From Salinimicrobium sp963709775 (lineage in GTDB: Bacteria; Bacteroidota; Bacteroidia; Flavobacteriales; Flavobacteriaceae), in the NCBI GenBank assembly GCA_963709775.1, contig CAVPXS010000010.1:60587-124586 (forward strand): 64,000 bases of DNA, read 5' to 3'. The position numbers were made by a program, and so were the translations under genes. Positions 55,065-62,372 of the stretch are shown here, piece by piece; the first letter of the stretch is position 1; each line of letters begins with the position of its first letter. The notes under the pieces are model-generated. The model did no database searches. It had not been told where the DNA came from and saw only the letters and a list, made by a program, of their open reading frames with translations.

Positions 55065-55322
55065 ATGTTTCATGTTTATGTTATTTATAGTGGTAGATTT
55101 GACCGGTATTATGTCGGAATGACAGATGCTCTTAATAGGAGACTGGAAGAACATAATATTGGAAAAAACACGTCCACCAAGGCATACAAGCCTTGGGAAT
55201 TGGTTTATAGTGAATCATTAGATTCAAGAGTAGCAGCGAGGAAGAGGGAGAAATATTTGAAATCGGCTGCAGGTAGAAGATGGAGAAAGATTAATATAAG
55301 GCCCCGTGGCGCAACTGAATAG
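55065..55322 (+). CDS. Small GIY-YIG nuclease-like protein ending inside tRNA-Arg
   Basis: 85 residues with the GIY-YIG core: VYVIYSG at residues 4-10, YYVGMTDALNRRLEEHN at about 15-31 with the conserved Arg, and a Glu in WELVYSESL. Stand-alone proteins of this UPF0213-like type are small nucleases of unsettled function. The last seven residues (RPRGATE) and the stop codon TAG (55320-55322) are encoded by the first 23 nt of the intact tRNA-Arg. On its left lies a partial copy of the same tRNA 5' end. The ORF is thus bracketed by tRNA sequence, as expected for a cassette inserted in a tRNA gene. Confidence 0.82.
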   Translation: MFHVYVIYSGRFDRYYVGMTDALNRRLEEHNIGKNTSTKAYKPWELVYSESLDSRVAARKREKYLKSAAGRRWRKINIRPRGATE

Positions 55323-55373
55323 CGCATCAGATTTCGGCTCTGAGGGTTGGGGGTTTGAATCCCTCCGGGGTCA
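55300..55373 (+). tRNA. tRNA-Arg (anticodon UCG)
   Basis: A full cloverleaf can be folded. The acceptor stem is GGCCCCG with CGGGGTC (one G-T), the D stem GCGC/GCGC, the anticodon stem TCAGA/TCTGA around TTTCGGC (anticodon TCG), and the T stem GGGGG/CCCTC around TTTGAAT. The discriminator base is A; CCA is not encoded. The length is 74 nt. It reads the CGA codon. Confidence 0.92.
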
Positions 55374-55383
55374 CTTAAAGCGG

Positions 55384-55414
55384 AAAATCCACAGCGAAAG
55401 TTGTGGATTTTTTT
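55384..55414 (+). terminator. Terminator after tRNA-Arg
   Basis: Stem AAAATCCACA (55384-55393) with TGTGGATTTT (55402-55411), 8-nt loop, then TTT. It is positioned 10 bp after the tRNA. Confidence 0.75.
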
Positions 55415-55420
55415 GTTTTC

Positions 55421-55703
55421 TGAAGAAGCCGAAGTTGTTCGAAGCTTCGAAAGAAAACAAAAAAATCACACCGACTGAAAGGAGGTGTGGATTTTCTATT
55501 TTCAGGAGGGAGTCCAATGGGAACGGCGCAGCCAATCCTCTAAAGAAATTCCAAATAACAAGCACCAAAACCCAAATTTCTGAAGAGGCCGAACCTGTTC
55601 GTGTAATCTTGATTTTTAAATTTTAAATTCTAAATTATGAATTTAAAGTGTTTTTAAGCCGGAGTCCAATGGGAATGGCGAAGTCAATCTTTAAAAAGAA
55701 GCG
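55421..55703. repeat. Degenerate direct repeats after tRNA-Arg
   Basis: Two imperfect copies of a composite unit. CTGAAGAAGCCGAAGTTGTTC at its start recurs as CTGAAGAGGCCGAACCTGTTC near 55580. GGAGTCCAATGGGAACGGCG at 55509 recurs as GGAGTCCAATGGGAATGGCG at 55661, about 152 bp apart. The 350-bp stretch 55374-55723 has no other feature than these and the terminator. A hairpin TCACACC..GGTGTGGA-like fold is inside the first copy. Confidence 0.55.
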
Positions 55704-55755
55704 CCAATATTCAAATTTTAAAAGGATCAAGAACATTTTCTGGGTTTTTGAGTTT

Positions 55756-56586
55756 TTAAGCAAATAAATTTTCAAGCCGATACAAGAAGAACTCGGTCTT
55801 TCTCACTCCTCTTAATTGTGCTCTAAAGGCTTTTATTTTGGCATTAAAAGATTCTGCTGAGGCATTCGTGCTACGGTTTGTAAAGTAATTTAATATGGAG
55901 TGGTAATTTAGATAGATACTGTTTGCGACCGTATTGAAGCTTTTAAAACCAGACTCTTCTACTTCTTTGTACCAATGCGCTAGCTTTGTAAAGGCTACAC
56001 CTTTGTCTTTTGTCTGATTGAAGATATTTCTGAGGTTGTTCACTAGTTGGTAAGCTTTTTCTATTTCAGGGTATTCGGTAAATAAGATAGCAGCTCTTAC
56101 TTTTTGACTATTGGTCCACTTGTCTTTTGATTTGTAGAGTAAATACCTGCTTCTGGCCAAGAGTTGCTTTCTGCTATCTCCGTTGGGAAGTAGTTTTGGT
56201 AGGAATCCTTTACTAGTGCCCTTTGCTTGCTTAATCAGCTCATTCTCCTGGTCAATGGCTTCCCACCGGTATTTTATCCGCAGTTCCTGCAATGCTTCTA
56301 TAGCGAGTTTCTGGACGTGGAATCGATCCGTTACCTGGATAGCTTTAGGAAAACAGACTTTCGCGATATGCTTCATTGAGTGTGCCATATCCAGGGTGAT
56401 CTCCTGAACTTTATTCCGGATAGATGATGGAAGTTTAAGGAGCCTATCAATAATGGGCTCTGCACGGGTTCCTTTGAAGATACCTACCAAAGCTCCTTTC
56501 TTTCCCCTAGCTTCTTTATTGGTGATTATCGTATAGAGCTCTCCTTGAGATAAAGCAGTCTCGTCAATAGAAAGAAAAGGTCCCAT
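55756..56586 (-). CDS. ISAon1-family transposase, catalytic part
   Basis: A DDE transposase. FLSIDETALS carries the first Asp, TLDMAHSM and VTDRFHVQKLAIEAL are near the second Asp, and NASAESFNAKIKAFRAQLRG supplies the Glu, all as in ISL3-like enzymes. The first ATG is 56586, but the frame is open back to about 56748 and encodes more transposase sequence (FFGVSGKKLQRQYKNHLSQY), so the real product begins by frameshift from the upstream frame or further upstream. It ends 32 bp from the left IS end. Confidence 0.82.
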   Translation of the reverse strand: MGPFLSIDETALSQGELYTIITNKEARGKKGALVGIFKGTRAEPIIDRLLKLPSSIRNKVQEITLDMAHSMKHIAKVCFPKAIQVTDRFHVQKLAIEALQELRIKYRWEAIDQENELIKQAKGTSKGFLPKLLPNGDSRKQLLARSRYLLYKSKDKWTNSQKVRAAILFTEYPEIEKAYQLVNNLRNIFNQTKDKGVAFTKLAHWYKEVEESGFKSFNTVANSIYLNYHSILNYFTNRSTNASAESFNAKIKAFRAQLRGVRKTEFFLYRLENLFA

Positions 56587-56731
56587 GTTCTGAGGATATA
56601 GGAGCCACTTCTTAGCATGAGAACTTTGCTCCCAATGATGATACTGGCTTAGGTGATTTTTGTACTGACGTTGGAGCTTCTTACCTGAAACCCCGAAGAA
56701 TCCTCCTACTTGATTACTGCTAAGGGCTGTA

Positions 56732-57118
56732 TTATCGGTTGCCTTCTTTTAAAAAATCAGCGAACTCTTTTGAAAGACGAGTACCCTGTGCAATAAAATC
56801 TCCCCAACTCCGGTTTACTTTGATCCACTTCTCATCTACTAAAACATCCCAGCGTCTTCGCTTCAGGTTTAGGCTTACCAGATTATCTCTGATAGGATAA
56901 TCATCAATTATCCGAGGTTCCATAAAGCCGCTGGCTTTGTATTGGTGATTTTTATAGGCTTCTGGAATTTCCTTTTTCTCTTCTAAATAAATGGTCAGCC
57001 GATTAACATATAAGGGATCTTTGATGGGCTTTTTGTCAAATCCTACGATATCAAAATATGCTAGTAATCCTTCAGGAAGGAATAAGGTTAGTAGGGATAG
57101 ATCAGTCTCTTTATTCAC
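56732..57118 (-). CDS. ISAon1-family transposase N-terminal region protein
   Basis: 128 residues matching the separately encoded N-terminal region of ISAon1-type elements: LFLPEGLLAYFDIVGF, YLEEKKEIPEAY, DYPIRDNLVSLNLKRRRW and GTRLSKEFADFLKE. The frame ends in TAA at 56732-56734 and overlaps the open part of the catalytic frame. At the junction is a T6A4 tract (56747-56756 on the plus strand as TTTTAAAAAA). The catalytic frame is +1 relative to this one. Confidence 0.75.
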   Translation of the reverse strand: MNKETDLSLLTLFLPEGLLAYFDIVGFDKKPIKDPLYVNRLTIYLEEKKEIPEAYKNHQYKASGFMEPRIIDDYPIRDNLVSLNLKRRRWDVLVDEKWIKVNRSWGDFIAQGTRLSKEFADFLKEGNR

Positions 57119-57276
57119 TGGGAAATATTTATCCGCAAAGAAACTTATTTTTCACTTTAGACCCAACTTTTGAGATTGATCCTTTTAAAATCCAAACCGG
57201 AAAAATTGAAGTAGCAATATGCTTTGCTTAATGTCTTAGAGCATCTTCCCTCCTTTAATGCGGTGAAATTGCAAAG

Positions 57277-57317
57277 TTTAATTAATTGATAAACGTATTG
57301 TTAATCAATTAATTAAA
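57277..57317. promoter_or_regulatory. Long AT-rich inverted repeat upstream of the curli operon
   Basis: Arms TTTAATTAATTGAT (57277-57290) and its exact complement (57304-57317) with a 13-bp centre. The stretch 57183-57750 has no gene. The repeat lies 434 bp before csgA and may be a regulator site or a remnant terminator. Confidence 0.35.
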
Positions 57318-57515
57318 GTCAATATCCGTCTTAAGAATTCGTAGGTGATTTCTTCACAATTATGATATTTGTAAGAATTTTCTCCACAATAATTTTTTGT
57401 TTTGAACTTAACATAAGTTTAACTATTGCTAATTTATTAGGAATAATCGTTCCTGTTTAACATTCTACCTATTAGTGGGTATTGCAGTTTATCGATTATA
57501 AATCTCAGGTTCTTT

Positions 57516-57542
57516 TTTGTGAAGAAACATTTATTACATTAG
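57516..57542 (+). promoter_or_regulatory. Weak candidate promoter of the curli operon
   Basis: TTTG at 57516-57519 and TACATTAG at 57535-57542, 15 bp apart, somewhat short for the consensus. It would give a leader of about 200 nt, which includes a hairpin GCAAATTC / GAATTTGC (57595-57615). Confidence 0.3.
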
Positions 57543-57750
57543 CATCAGTGTTAGAGATTAAAGGCCTTGGAGGCTATCCCTACGATCTCTAATGGCAAAT
57601 TCTTTTTGAATTTGCAATAAGCTCCCCCTAATTATTTTGAAAAATTTTCAGCGGTAATTCAATGTCATTACCCTGGACAGAAATGCTTAAATGTGAATTT
57701 TTTAACATATAAAAATTAACCTTTATTAATTAACCTTTAATTTATTTATT

Positions 57751-59181
57751 ATGAAAAAAGTTATGTTAAGCGCAGCAGCGCTAATGATCGGGGCAATTGG
57801 TTTTGGCCAGGTTCAGGTAGGACCCAACACGGCTGCCCAGGCTACTCCTGTGGCTAATCAAAGTGTAGACCCGAACGCTAACACGGGTGTTTCTTCTCAA
57901 TCCGGGAATGGCCAGGAAGTGGCTGTTATTCAAATTGGAAGCTCCAACTCTGTCCGAACCACACAGGGTGACGGTGTAGGTTTGGGGGATAATAAGATAC
58001 GTGTTGAACAAGTAGGACCTATGTTTGGACCTATAAGTTTTGCATCCAATAATGAAGCGGAAGCCAATCAATTAGGAACAGATAACCAAACGACTATTGA
58101 TCAGGAGTCGGGTTATAATGATGCCCGAGTTGATCAAGGTCTAACAAGTGCAAGCGAAGGCAACCGCGCATTAGTCGAACAAGGATTTGATGGAGATCAA
58201 TTCTTTGAAACCCGAAATTATTCCTTTTTGCAACAGGATGGATCGGATAACTCTGCCAGTACTAAGCAAACTAATGACAATAATGATGCTTGGGTGGACC
58301 AGGATGGTGATGACAACCGTGCTTTAGTTGAGCAGCATTCAACACCAAATGCTTTAGAGCTGGTTTTCGGAGACAACAGAGGTAACTCCTCTTTTGTACG
58401 TCAGGATGGAGAAAATAACCAAGCCAGAGTTAATCAGGATACTGATGGTTCTCGTAACAATGCTGATTTAAGACAATATGGACGAGCAAACCTGGCTTCT
58501 CAAACTCAAATCAACCCTTCATCAAGTGATGGTGATGAGAATTCAGCTACTATTAGACAAGGAATTATGGATCAGTGGACTTTCGATGCAAACTGGGCAG
58601 AAGCACATCAAGTACAGGAAGGTTCAGGAAACACCGCCAGTATTCTTCAAAATGATAATGCTTGGGGCGAAAGAACCTACGCAGAACAAAATCAGGATGG
58701 TGATGATAACACTGCTACTATCAATCAGCAAGGTTGGACCGGTCCTTCAAACGGAAGTGTAGATTTCAGCTATGCAAGACAAGACCAGGATGGTGATAGC
58801 AACTCCGCTTACTTATCTCAAGATGGTTCTTCAGGCTCATTGCAAAACATGGCATACCAGCTACAGGATGGAGATGATAACTTCGTTACTTCTTCACAAT
58901 ATGGTAACGACAACAAGTTGAACACTTTGCAATATGGTGATGATAACTATGCTGCAACTTCACAGATTGGTTCTTACAATGCTGCCTTGGTTGTACAGCA
59001 TGATGGTCAAAGCTATACATTAGCTCAAAATGGAAATGGAAACCAGGCTAATATTTACCAGGCTGGCGCACTTGGTCCTAACAGTCCAGAAGAATGTTCT
59101 TTTGAACCACAAATTGTTTGGGATCCGGTACCTGTGGTACCATCTTTCGATCCTGCAGATGTTTGTGTAGATTGTAATTAA
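57751..59181 (+). CDS. csgA: Major curlin-like amyloid subunit (CsgA-like)
   Basis: A signal peptide (about residues 1-19, ending IGFGQ) is followed by some 17 curlin-like repeats with the pattern Q-x-G-x-x-N-x-A-x-x-x-Q, for example QDGSDNSA, QDGDDNRA, QDGENNQA, QYGDDNYA. Alternating Gln and Asn ladders of this kind form the amyloid core. At 476 residues it is about three times E. coli CsgA. A non-repeat C-terminal tail of about 35 residues carries Cys449, Cys472 and Cys475; no other cysteines are visible. It leads the csg operon and is followed by a strong hairpin. Confidence 0.88.
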   Translation: MKKVMLSAAALMIGAIGFGQVQVGPNTAAQATPVANQSVDPNANTGVSSQSGNGQEVAVIQIGSSNSVRTTQGDGVGLGDNKIRVEQVGPMFGPISFASNNEAEANQLGTDNQTTIDQESGYNDARVDQGLTSASEGNRALVEQGFDGDQFFETRNYSFLQQDGSDNSASTKQTNDNNDAWVDQDGDDNRALVEQHSTPNALELVFGDNRGNSSFVRQDGENNQARVNQDTDGSRNNADLRQYGRANLASQTQINPSSSDGDENSATIRQGIMDQWTFDANWAEAHQVQEGSGNTASILQNDNAWGERTYAEQNQDGDDNTATINQQGWTGPSNGSVDFSYARQDQDGDSNSAYLSQDGSSGSLQNMAYQLQDGDDNFVTSSQYGNDNKLNTLQYGDDNYAATSQIGSYNAALVVQHDGQSYTLAQNGNGNQANIYQAGALGPNSPEECSFEPQIVWDPVPVVPSFDPADVCVDCN

Positions 59182-59194
59182 AATGGTTAATAAC

Positions 59195-59224
59195 AAAAGG
59201 GAAGGAGGAAACTTCTTCCCTTTT
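59195..59224 (+). terminator. Hairpin between csgA and the minor curlin gene (attenuator or stabiliser)
   Basis: A 13-bp stem (59195-59207 with 59212-59224, one G-U pair) with a GAAA loop, followed by ATTAATTTTAATT. It should reduce readthrough or protect the csgA mRNA, giving more major subunit than assembly proteins. Confidence 0.65.
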
Positions 59225-59266
59225 ATTAATTTTAATTATATTTAAGAAATAAATTAAGTCATTGTT

Positions 59267-59788
59267 ATGAGAAAATATCTTTATATTCTAGCTGTTCTTT
59301 CTTTCCAGTTAATGTTTTCTCAAACTTATATGGAAAGGGAAGTTTCTGAAGAACTCGTTGTACAAGGGGAGAACCTTGTTCCAATGACCTTGGCTAATTT
59401 AGGAATTGAATTTTTTCCGAATCCCAGAATTAACCAGATAAAAGGAAATAGTATTTTTCTTGAGCAGATTGGTGATTATAATGTCGCTGATGTTAAAGTT
59501 GTCTCTGAAAGGAGTGAAATCAATGTATTCCAAAACGGAAATAACAACTATACTTCATTAGATTACAAGGTGAAAACTGCCTTTGCAGATCTTTCGCAGA
59601 ATGGAGACTTCAATACAATTAAAGATTATGCAGTAGACCCTACTCTTGATGTTTCTCTGGAATTGGTTCAGGAGGGCAATAATTTAAATTTTGAACGTGA
59701 AGGTGTTAATGAACTAACAAAGTCTTTAAAGTTTAGGCAATCAGAAGCCTCTCCGAATCTTATTATTAGAAGTTTTCCAGAGCAATGA
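59267..59788 (+). CDS. Minor curlin-repeat protein (CsgB-like)
   Basis: 173 residues with a signal peptide (ending MFSQ) and about four weak curlin repeats: LEQIGDYNVAD, FQNGNNNYTS, LSQNGDFNTI, VQEGNNLNFE. By place and repeat number it is the likely nucleator that templates CsgA at the surface, as CsgB does in E. coli; the sequence alone does not prove it. It overlaps csgE (ATGA). Confidence 0.7.
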   Translation: MRKYLYILAVLSFQLMFSQTYMEREVSEELVVQGENLVPMTLANLGIEFFPNPRINQIKGNSIFLEQIGDYNVADVKVVSERSEINVFQNGNNNYTSLDYKVKTAFADLSQNGDFNTIKDYAVDPTLDVSLELVQEGNNLNFEREGVNELTKSLKFRQSEASPNLIIRSFPEQ

Positions 59789-60570
59789 TAAAACGCCAAC
59801 CCTATATCTTTTTATTAAAAAGCACCATTGTTTTGGCAGCTCTTTGTTTTTCCAACAAGAGCTTTTCCCAGTTTTATAACAAGGAAGTCGCTGCAAAGAT
59901 TAATATGGAAAATAAGGGGGAATTTTTGGCATTCACCGCTACCGCTGAAAATCTTACACCATCAGATTTCAATTTGCGATATGAATTTATGTTGTTTAAA
60001 TATGATGACAATAAGAACTCTACTCGTACAAGTCAGGGAGATTTATTTTTTATTCAGGCTCATGAACTAAAAGTGTTGTCTTCTACTACTATTAATAACA
60101 GCCATAAAGGGAAGATTATATTAGTTTTACTTATTTATGATCTGGAAGATAATCCTATTGGTAAGGATCGTGTGGAACTGGAAATGAAAGAAGGGGGGGT
60201 TGACCAAGTGGAAAAACAGGAGCCAATGGTTCTTTCTCAGGAACAGGCAAAGCCACAAGATGGTTTTTTCATAAATGGATTGGTTATTGAAAATGCTATT
60301 ACCAAAGTAGGAAGGGATTTTTATAAATATTTCTACTCCGAATATTACAATAAACAGGTGAAAACACCTAAAAATATAGAAATTGAAGAAGCGCCAGCCA
60401 GAGGCCGCACCACGCGAATTTCTGTTAAAATTGATAACCAGGTAGTTATGCAATTTTTTGCCCAACCTAGAAAAGATTTTTTAAAACGCATGGCTAATAT
60501 TGCTCTTAGCAGGTCTATAGCCTATTTGCAACAACTTCAACAACAAGAGGCCAATTTTAAACACTATTAA
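59785..60570 (+). CDS. csgE: Curli assembly protein CsgE with N-terminal CsgH-like domain
   Basis: A signal peptide is followed by a beta-rich domain (about residues 35-135, with FLAFTATAENLTPSDFNLRY and KGKIILVLLIYD) that resembles the CsgH/curlin-inhibitor fold. The C-terminal part is CsgE (about 160-261): GLVIENAITKVGRDFYKYF, RTTRISVKIDNQVVMQ and RKDFLKRM, matching E. coli CsgE around GHDFYRAF. CsgE caps the CsgG pore and selects substrates. At 261 residues it is twice E. coli CsgE. The CsgH-like assignment is an inference from the strand pattern. Confidence 0.85.
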   Translation: MIKRQPYIFLLKSTIVLAALCFSNKSFSQFYNKEVAAKINMENKGEFLAFTATAENLTPSDFNLRYEFMLFKYDDNKNSTRTSQGDLFFIQAHELKVLSSTTINNSHKGKIILVLLIYDLEDNPIGKDRVELEMKEGGVDQVEKQEPMVLSQEQAKPQDGFFINGLVIENAITKVGRDFYKYFYSEYYNKQVKTPKNIEIEEAPARGRTTRISVKIDNQVVMQFFAQPRKDFLKRMANIALSRSIAYLQQLQQQEANFKHY

Positions 60571-60975
60571 ATGAGAATTAAATTTTTACCCCTGATCTTT
60601 TTATTTTTCAGTTTTTCGGGTTTTTCCCAACAGTTAACTTATCAGCCACTCAACCCGGCTTTTGGAGGCGCCTATTATAACTATAGCTGGATGTTAAGCT
60701 CTGCAACTGCTCAAAATAGTTTTAAAGCACCTGTAAATCAAAGGGAACAGCAATCTGAACTTAACCGGTTAGGAGAAAGTATTAATAGTCAACTCTTAAG
60801 TCAATTATCCAGGTCTTTACTTCAACAGCAGTTGGAAGGATTTACCTTTGATGAGGAAGGGACTTTTACATACGGCACACTCTCTTTGGAAATTTATGAA
60901 TCTCTTGAAGGTTTAGTTATTAATATACTTGATACCTCAACGGGTGAGGAAACCCAGATAATAGTCCCTAATTAA
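60571..60975 (+). CDS. csgF: Curli assembly protein CsgF
   Basis: 134 residues with a signal peptide ending GFSQ. The mature N-terminus QLTYQPLNPAFGG..SWMLSSATAQNSFK matches E. coli CsgF (TFQFRNPNFGG and AQAQNS), the part that inserts into the CsgG pore. CsgF couples the pore to CsgB-nucleated growth outside. It starts directly after the csgE stop. Confidence 0.9.
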   Translation: MRIKFLPLIFLFFSFSGFSQQLTYQPLNPAFGGAYYNYSWMLSSATAQNSFKAPVNQREQQSELNRLGESINSQLLSQLSRSLLQQQLEGFTFDEEGTFTYGTLSLEIYESLEGLVINILDTSTGEETQIIVPN

Positions 60976-60986
60976 CCTGCTTTACA

Positions 60987-62366
60987 ATGAAGAAAATACT
61001 TAACCTGGTTGTAATAACCGGTTTGACATTATTTACCTCTTGTGCGACCTATTTTAATCAACCTTTCAATGCGAATTCCTCAAGGACTGGTGAGTATACA
61101 AAATCCACTACGCAATTACTAGAACTTCCCCCGGCAGCGAACCCTATCGAAGTTGCCGTTTATAATTTTAGTGATCAGACAGGACAATATAAAGCAATAG
61201 AAAACGGTTCGACCTTTAGTACAGCGGTAACACAAGGTGCAACCACTATTCTCATTAAGGCGCTGGAAGATTCCGGCTGGTTCATTCCTATTGAAAGGGA
61301 AAATCTCAGTAATCTTTCTACTGAGAGGAACATTATTAGAAATACAAAACAGGAATATATAAAAAACCTTAATCCCAATGAACCACCACTTCCTCCATTG
61401 CTATATGCCGGTCTGCTGTTAGAGGGAGGAATTATTTCATATGATACAAATATATTAACTGGAGGCGTTGGAGCAAGATATTTCGGAATAGGAGGATCTA
61501 CACGTTACCGGCAGGATAGGATTACGGTATATCTTAGAGCAGTTTCAACCAACAATGGAGAAATACTTAAAACTATCTATGTTTCTAAAACAATTCTTTC
61601 TCAAGCTTTGGATGGGAGTTTTTTTAAATATGTAAAATTTCAAAGATTATTAGAAGCCGAAACTGGTATTACCCAAAATGAACCTGTACAAATGGCTGTT
61701 CAGGATGCCATAGAAAAGGCCGTAAAAGATCTGGTGTTGGAGGGTATCAAAGATAGATTATGGTCTGCACAAGGAGGTCAGGAAGTTAATGAACAACTAG
61801 TGGCAAATTACATTACTGAAAAAAAGGAGGAGGAATCTATTGGGCTTTATGATAGACTCTTTGTAGATCCAATTTCAGATAATAGTCTTAATTTTTCAGG
61901 AGGCCTCTCCTTAATGGATGGTGACTATTCAGCTATAGAACCGGGATTTTTTGCCAGGGCAGGATATCAAAAAAGGTTATTTTCACACCTAAGTATTGGA
62001 GGCAATTTCAATTACCAGACCCTTGACAACGGGAGACAATTTAAAGGTGATTTTGCGGGGGTTGATATCAACGCACAATTCAATATACTTCCAAAAGATG
62101 ATTTTGCACCTTTTGTATATGGTGGTTCGGGATTTCTCTTTGAAGTAGCAGATCCAGATATAGGTCCTGACACTGAAAACTTAGAAAGCAACTTCTTTAA
62201 ATTTCAATACGGCGCCGGCCTCCATTACTTCTTTAATTCAAGGTTGGGAACAAAGATTTTTGCAGAGCACAATCTTGTTATAAATGACAAATTAGATAAT
62301 CTCATCCACGGAAAAAGGAATGACTATTATTTTAATTTTGGAATAGGTTTGAACATATATTTTTAA
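60987..62366 (+). CDS. csgG: Curli secretion channel CsgG with C-terminal beta-barrel extension
   Basis: A lipoprotein (lipobox LFTSCATYF) forming the nonameric outer-membrane curli exporter. Residues about 20-270 match CsgG (VAVYNFSDQTGQYK, ALEDSGWFIPIERENL, RQDRITVYLRAV, VQMAVQDAIEKAVKDLV). E. coli CsgG ends at 277 residues, whereas this protein continues to 459 with an OmpA-like small beta-barrel (LNFSGGLSLMDGDY, FFARAGYQKRLFSHLSIGG, YYFNFGIGLNIYF). The fused barrel may anchor or gate the channel. It is preceded by csgF (11 bp) and followed by a lipoprotein gene (6 bp). Confidence 0.9.
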   Translation: MKKILNLVVITGLTLFTSCATYFNQPFNANSSRTGEYTKSTTQLLELPPAANPIEVAVYNFSDQTGQYKAIENGSTFSTAVTQGATTILIKALEDSGWFIPIERENLSNLSTERNIIRNTKQEYIKNLNPNEPPLPPLLYAGLLLEGGIISYDTNILTGGVGARYFGIGGSTRYRQDRITVYLRAVSTNNGEILKTIYVSKTILSQALDGSFFKYVKFQRLLEAETGITQNEPVQMAVQDAIEKAVKDLVLEGIKDRLWSAQGGQEVNEQLVANYITEKKEEESIGLYDRLFVDPISDNSLNFSGGLSLMDGDYSAIEPGFFARAGYQKRLFSHLSIGGNFNYQTLDNGRQFKGDFAGVDINAQFNILPKDDFAPFVYGGSGFLFEVADPDIGPDTENLESNFFKFQYGAGLHYFFNSRLGTKIFAEHNLVINDKLDNLIHGKRNDYYFNFGIGLNIYF

Positions 62367-62372
62367 ACTTTT

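Larger units (their letters stand above)
55724..57182 (-). mobile_element. ISAon1-like insertion sequence (ISL3-like DDE transposase)
   Basis: The element is 1459 bp. Its ends share GGATCAA..(3)CA..(5)TGGGT as terminal inverted repeats (55724-55745 and 57161-57182). Both ends are flanked by TTTTAAAA (55716-55723 and 57183-57190), compatible with an 8-bp target duplication. Because TTTTAAAA is itself palindromic, it could also belong to the repeat. Two minus-strand reading frames encode the transposase. Confidence 0.8.

Noticed and set aside
54945..55154. Minus-strand frame over the tRNA fragment and palindromes
   Set aside because: Produced by the GC-rich palindromes; composition is Arg/Pro/Gly-rich with no recognisable domain and it opposes the GIY-YIG gene.
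55306..55626. Open frame of 106 codons on the plus strand starting in tRNA-Arg
   Set aside because: Its first 23 residues are a translation of the tRNA and the rest reads through the terminator and repeats. No family features; a typical tRNA-derived false ORF.
58000..59100. Repeated DNA in csgA considered as a CRISPR-like or tandem repeat array
   Set aside because: The repetition follows the protein repeat (Q-x-G-x-x-N) with varying codons inside an intact reading frame; there are no constant repeats with unique spacers.
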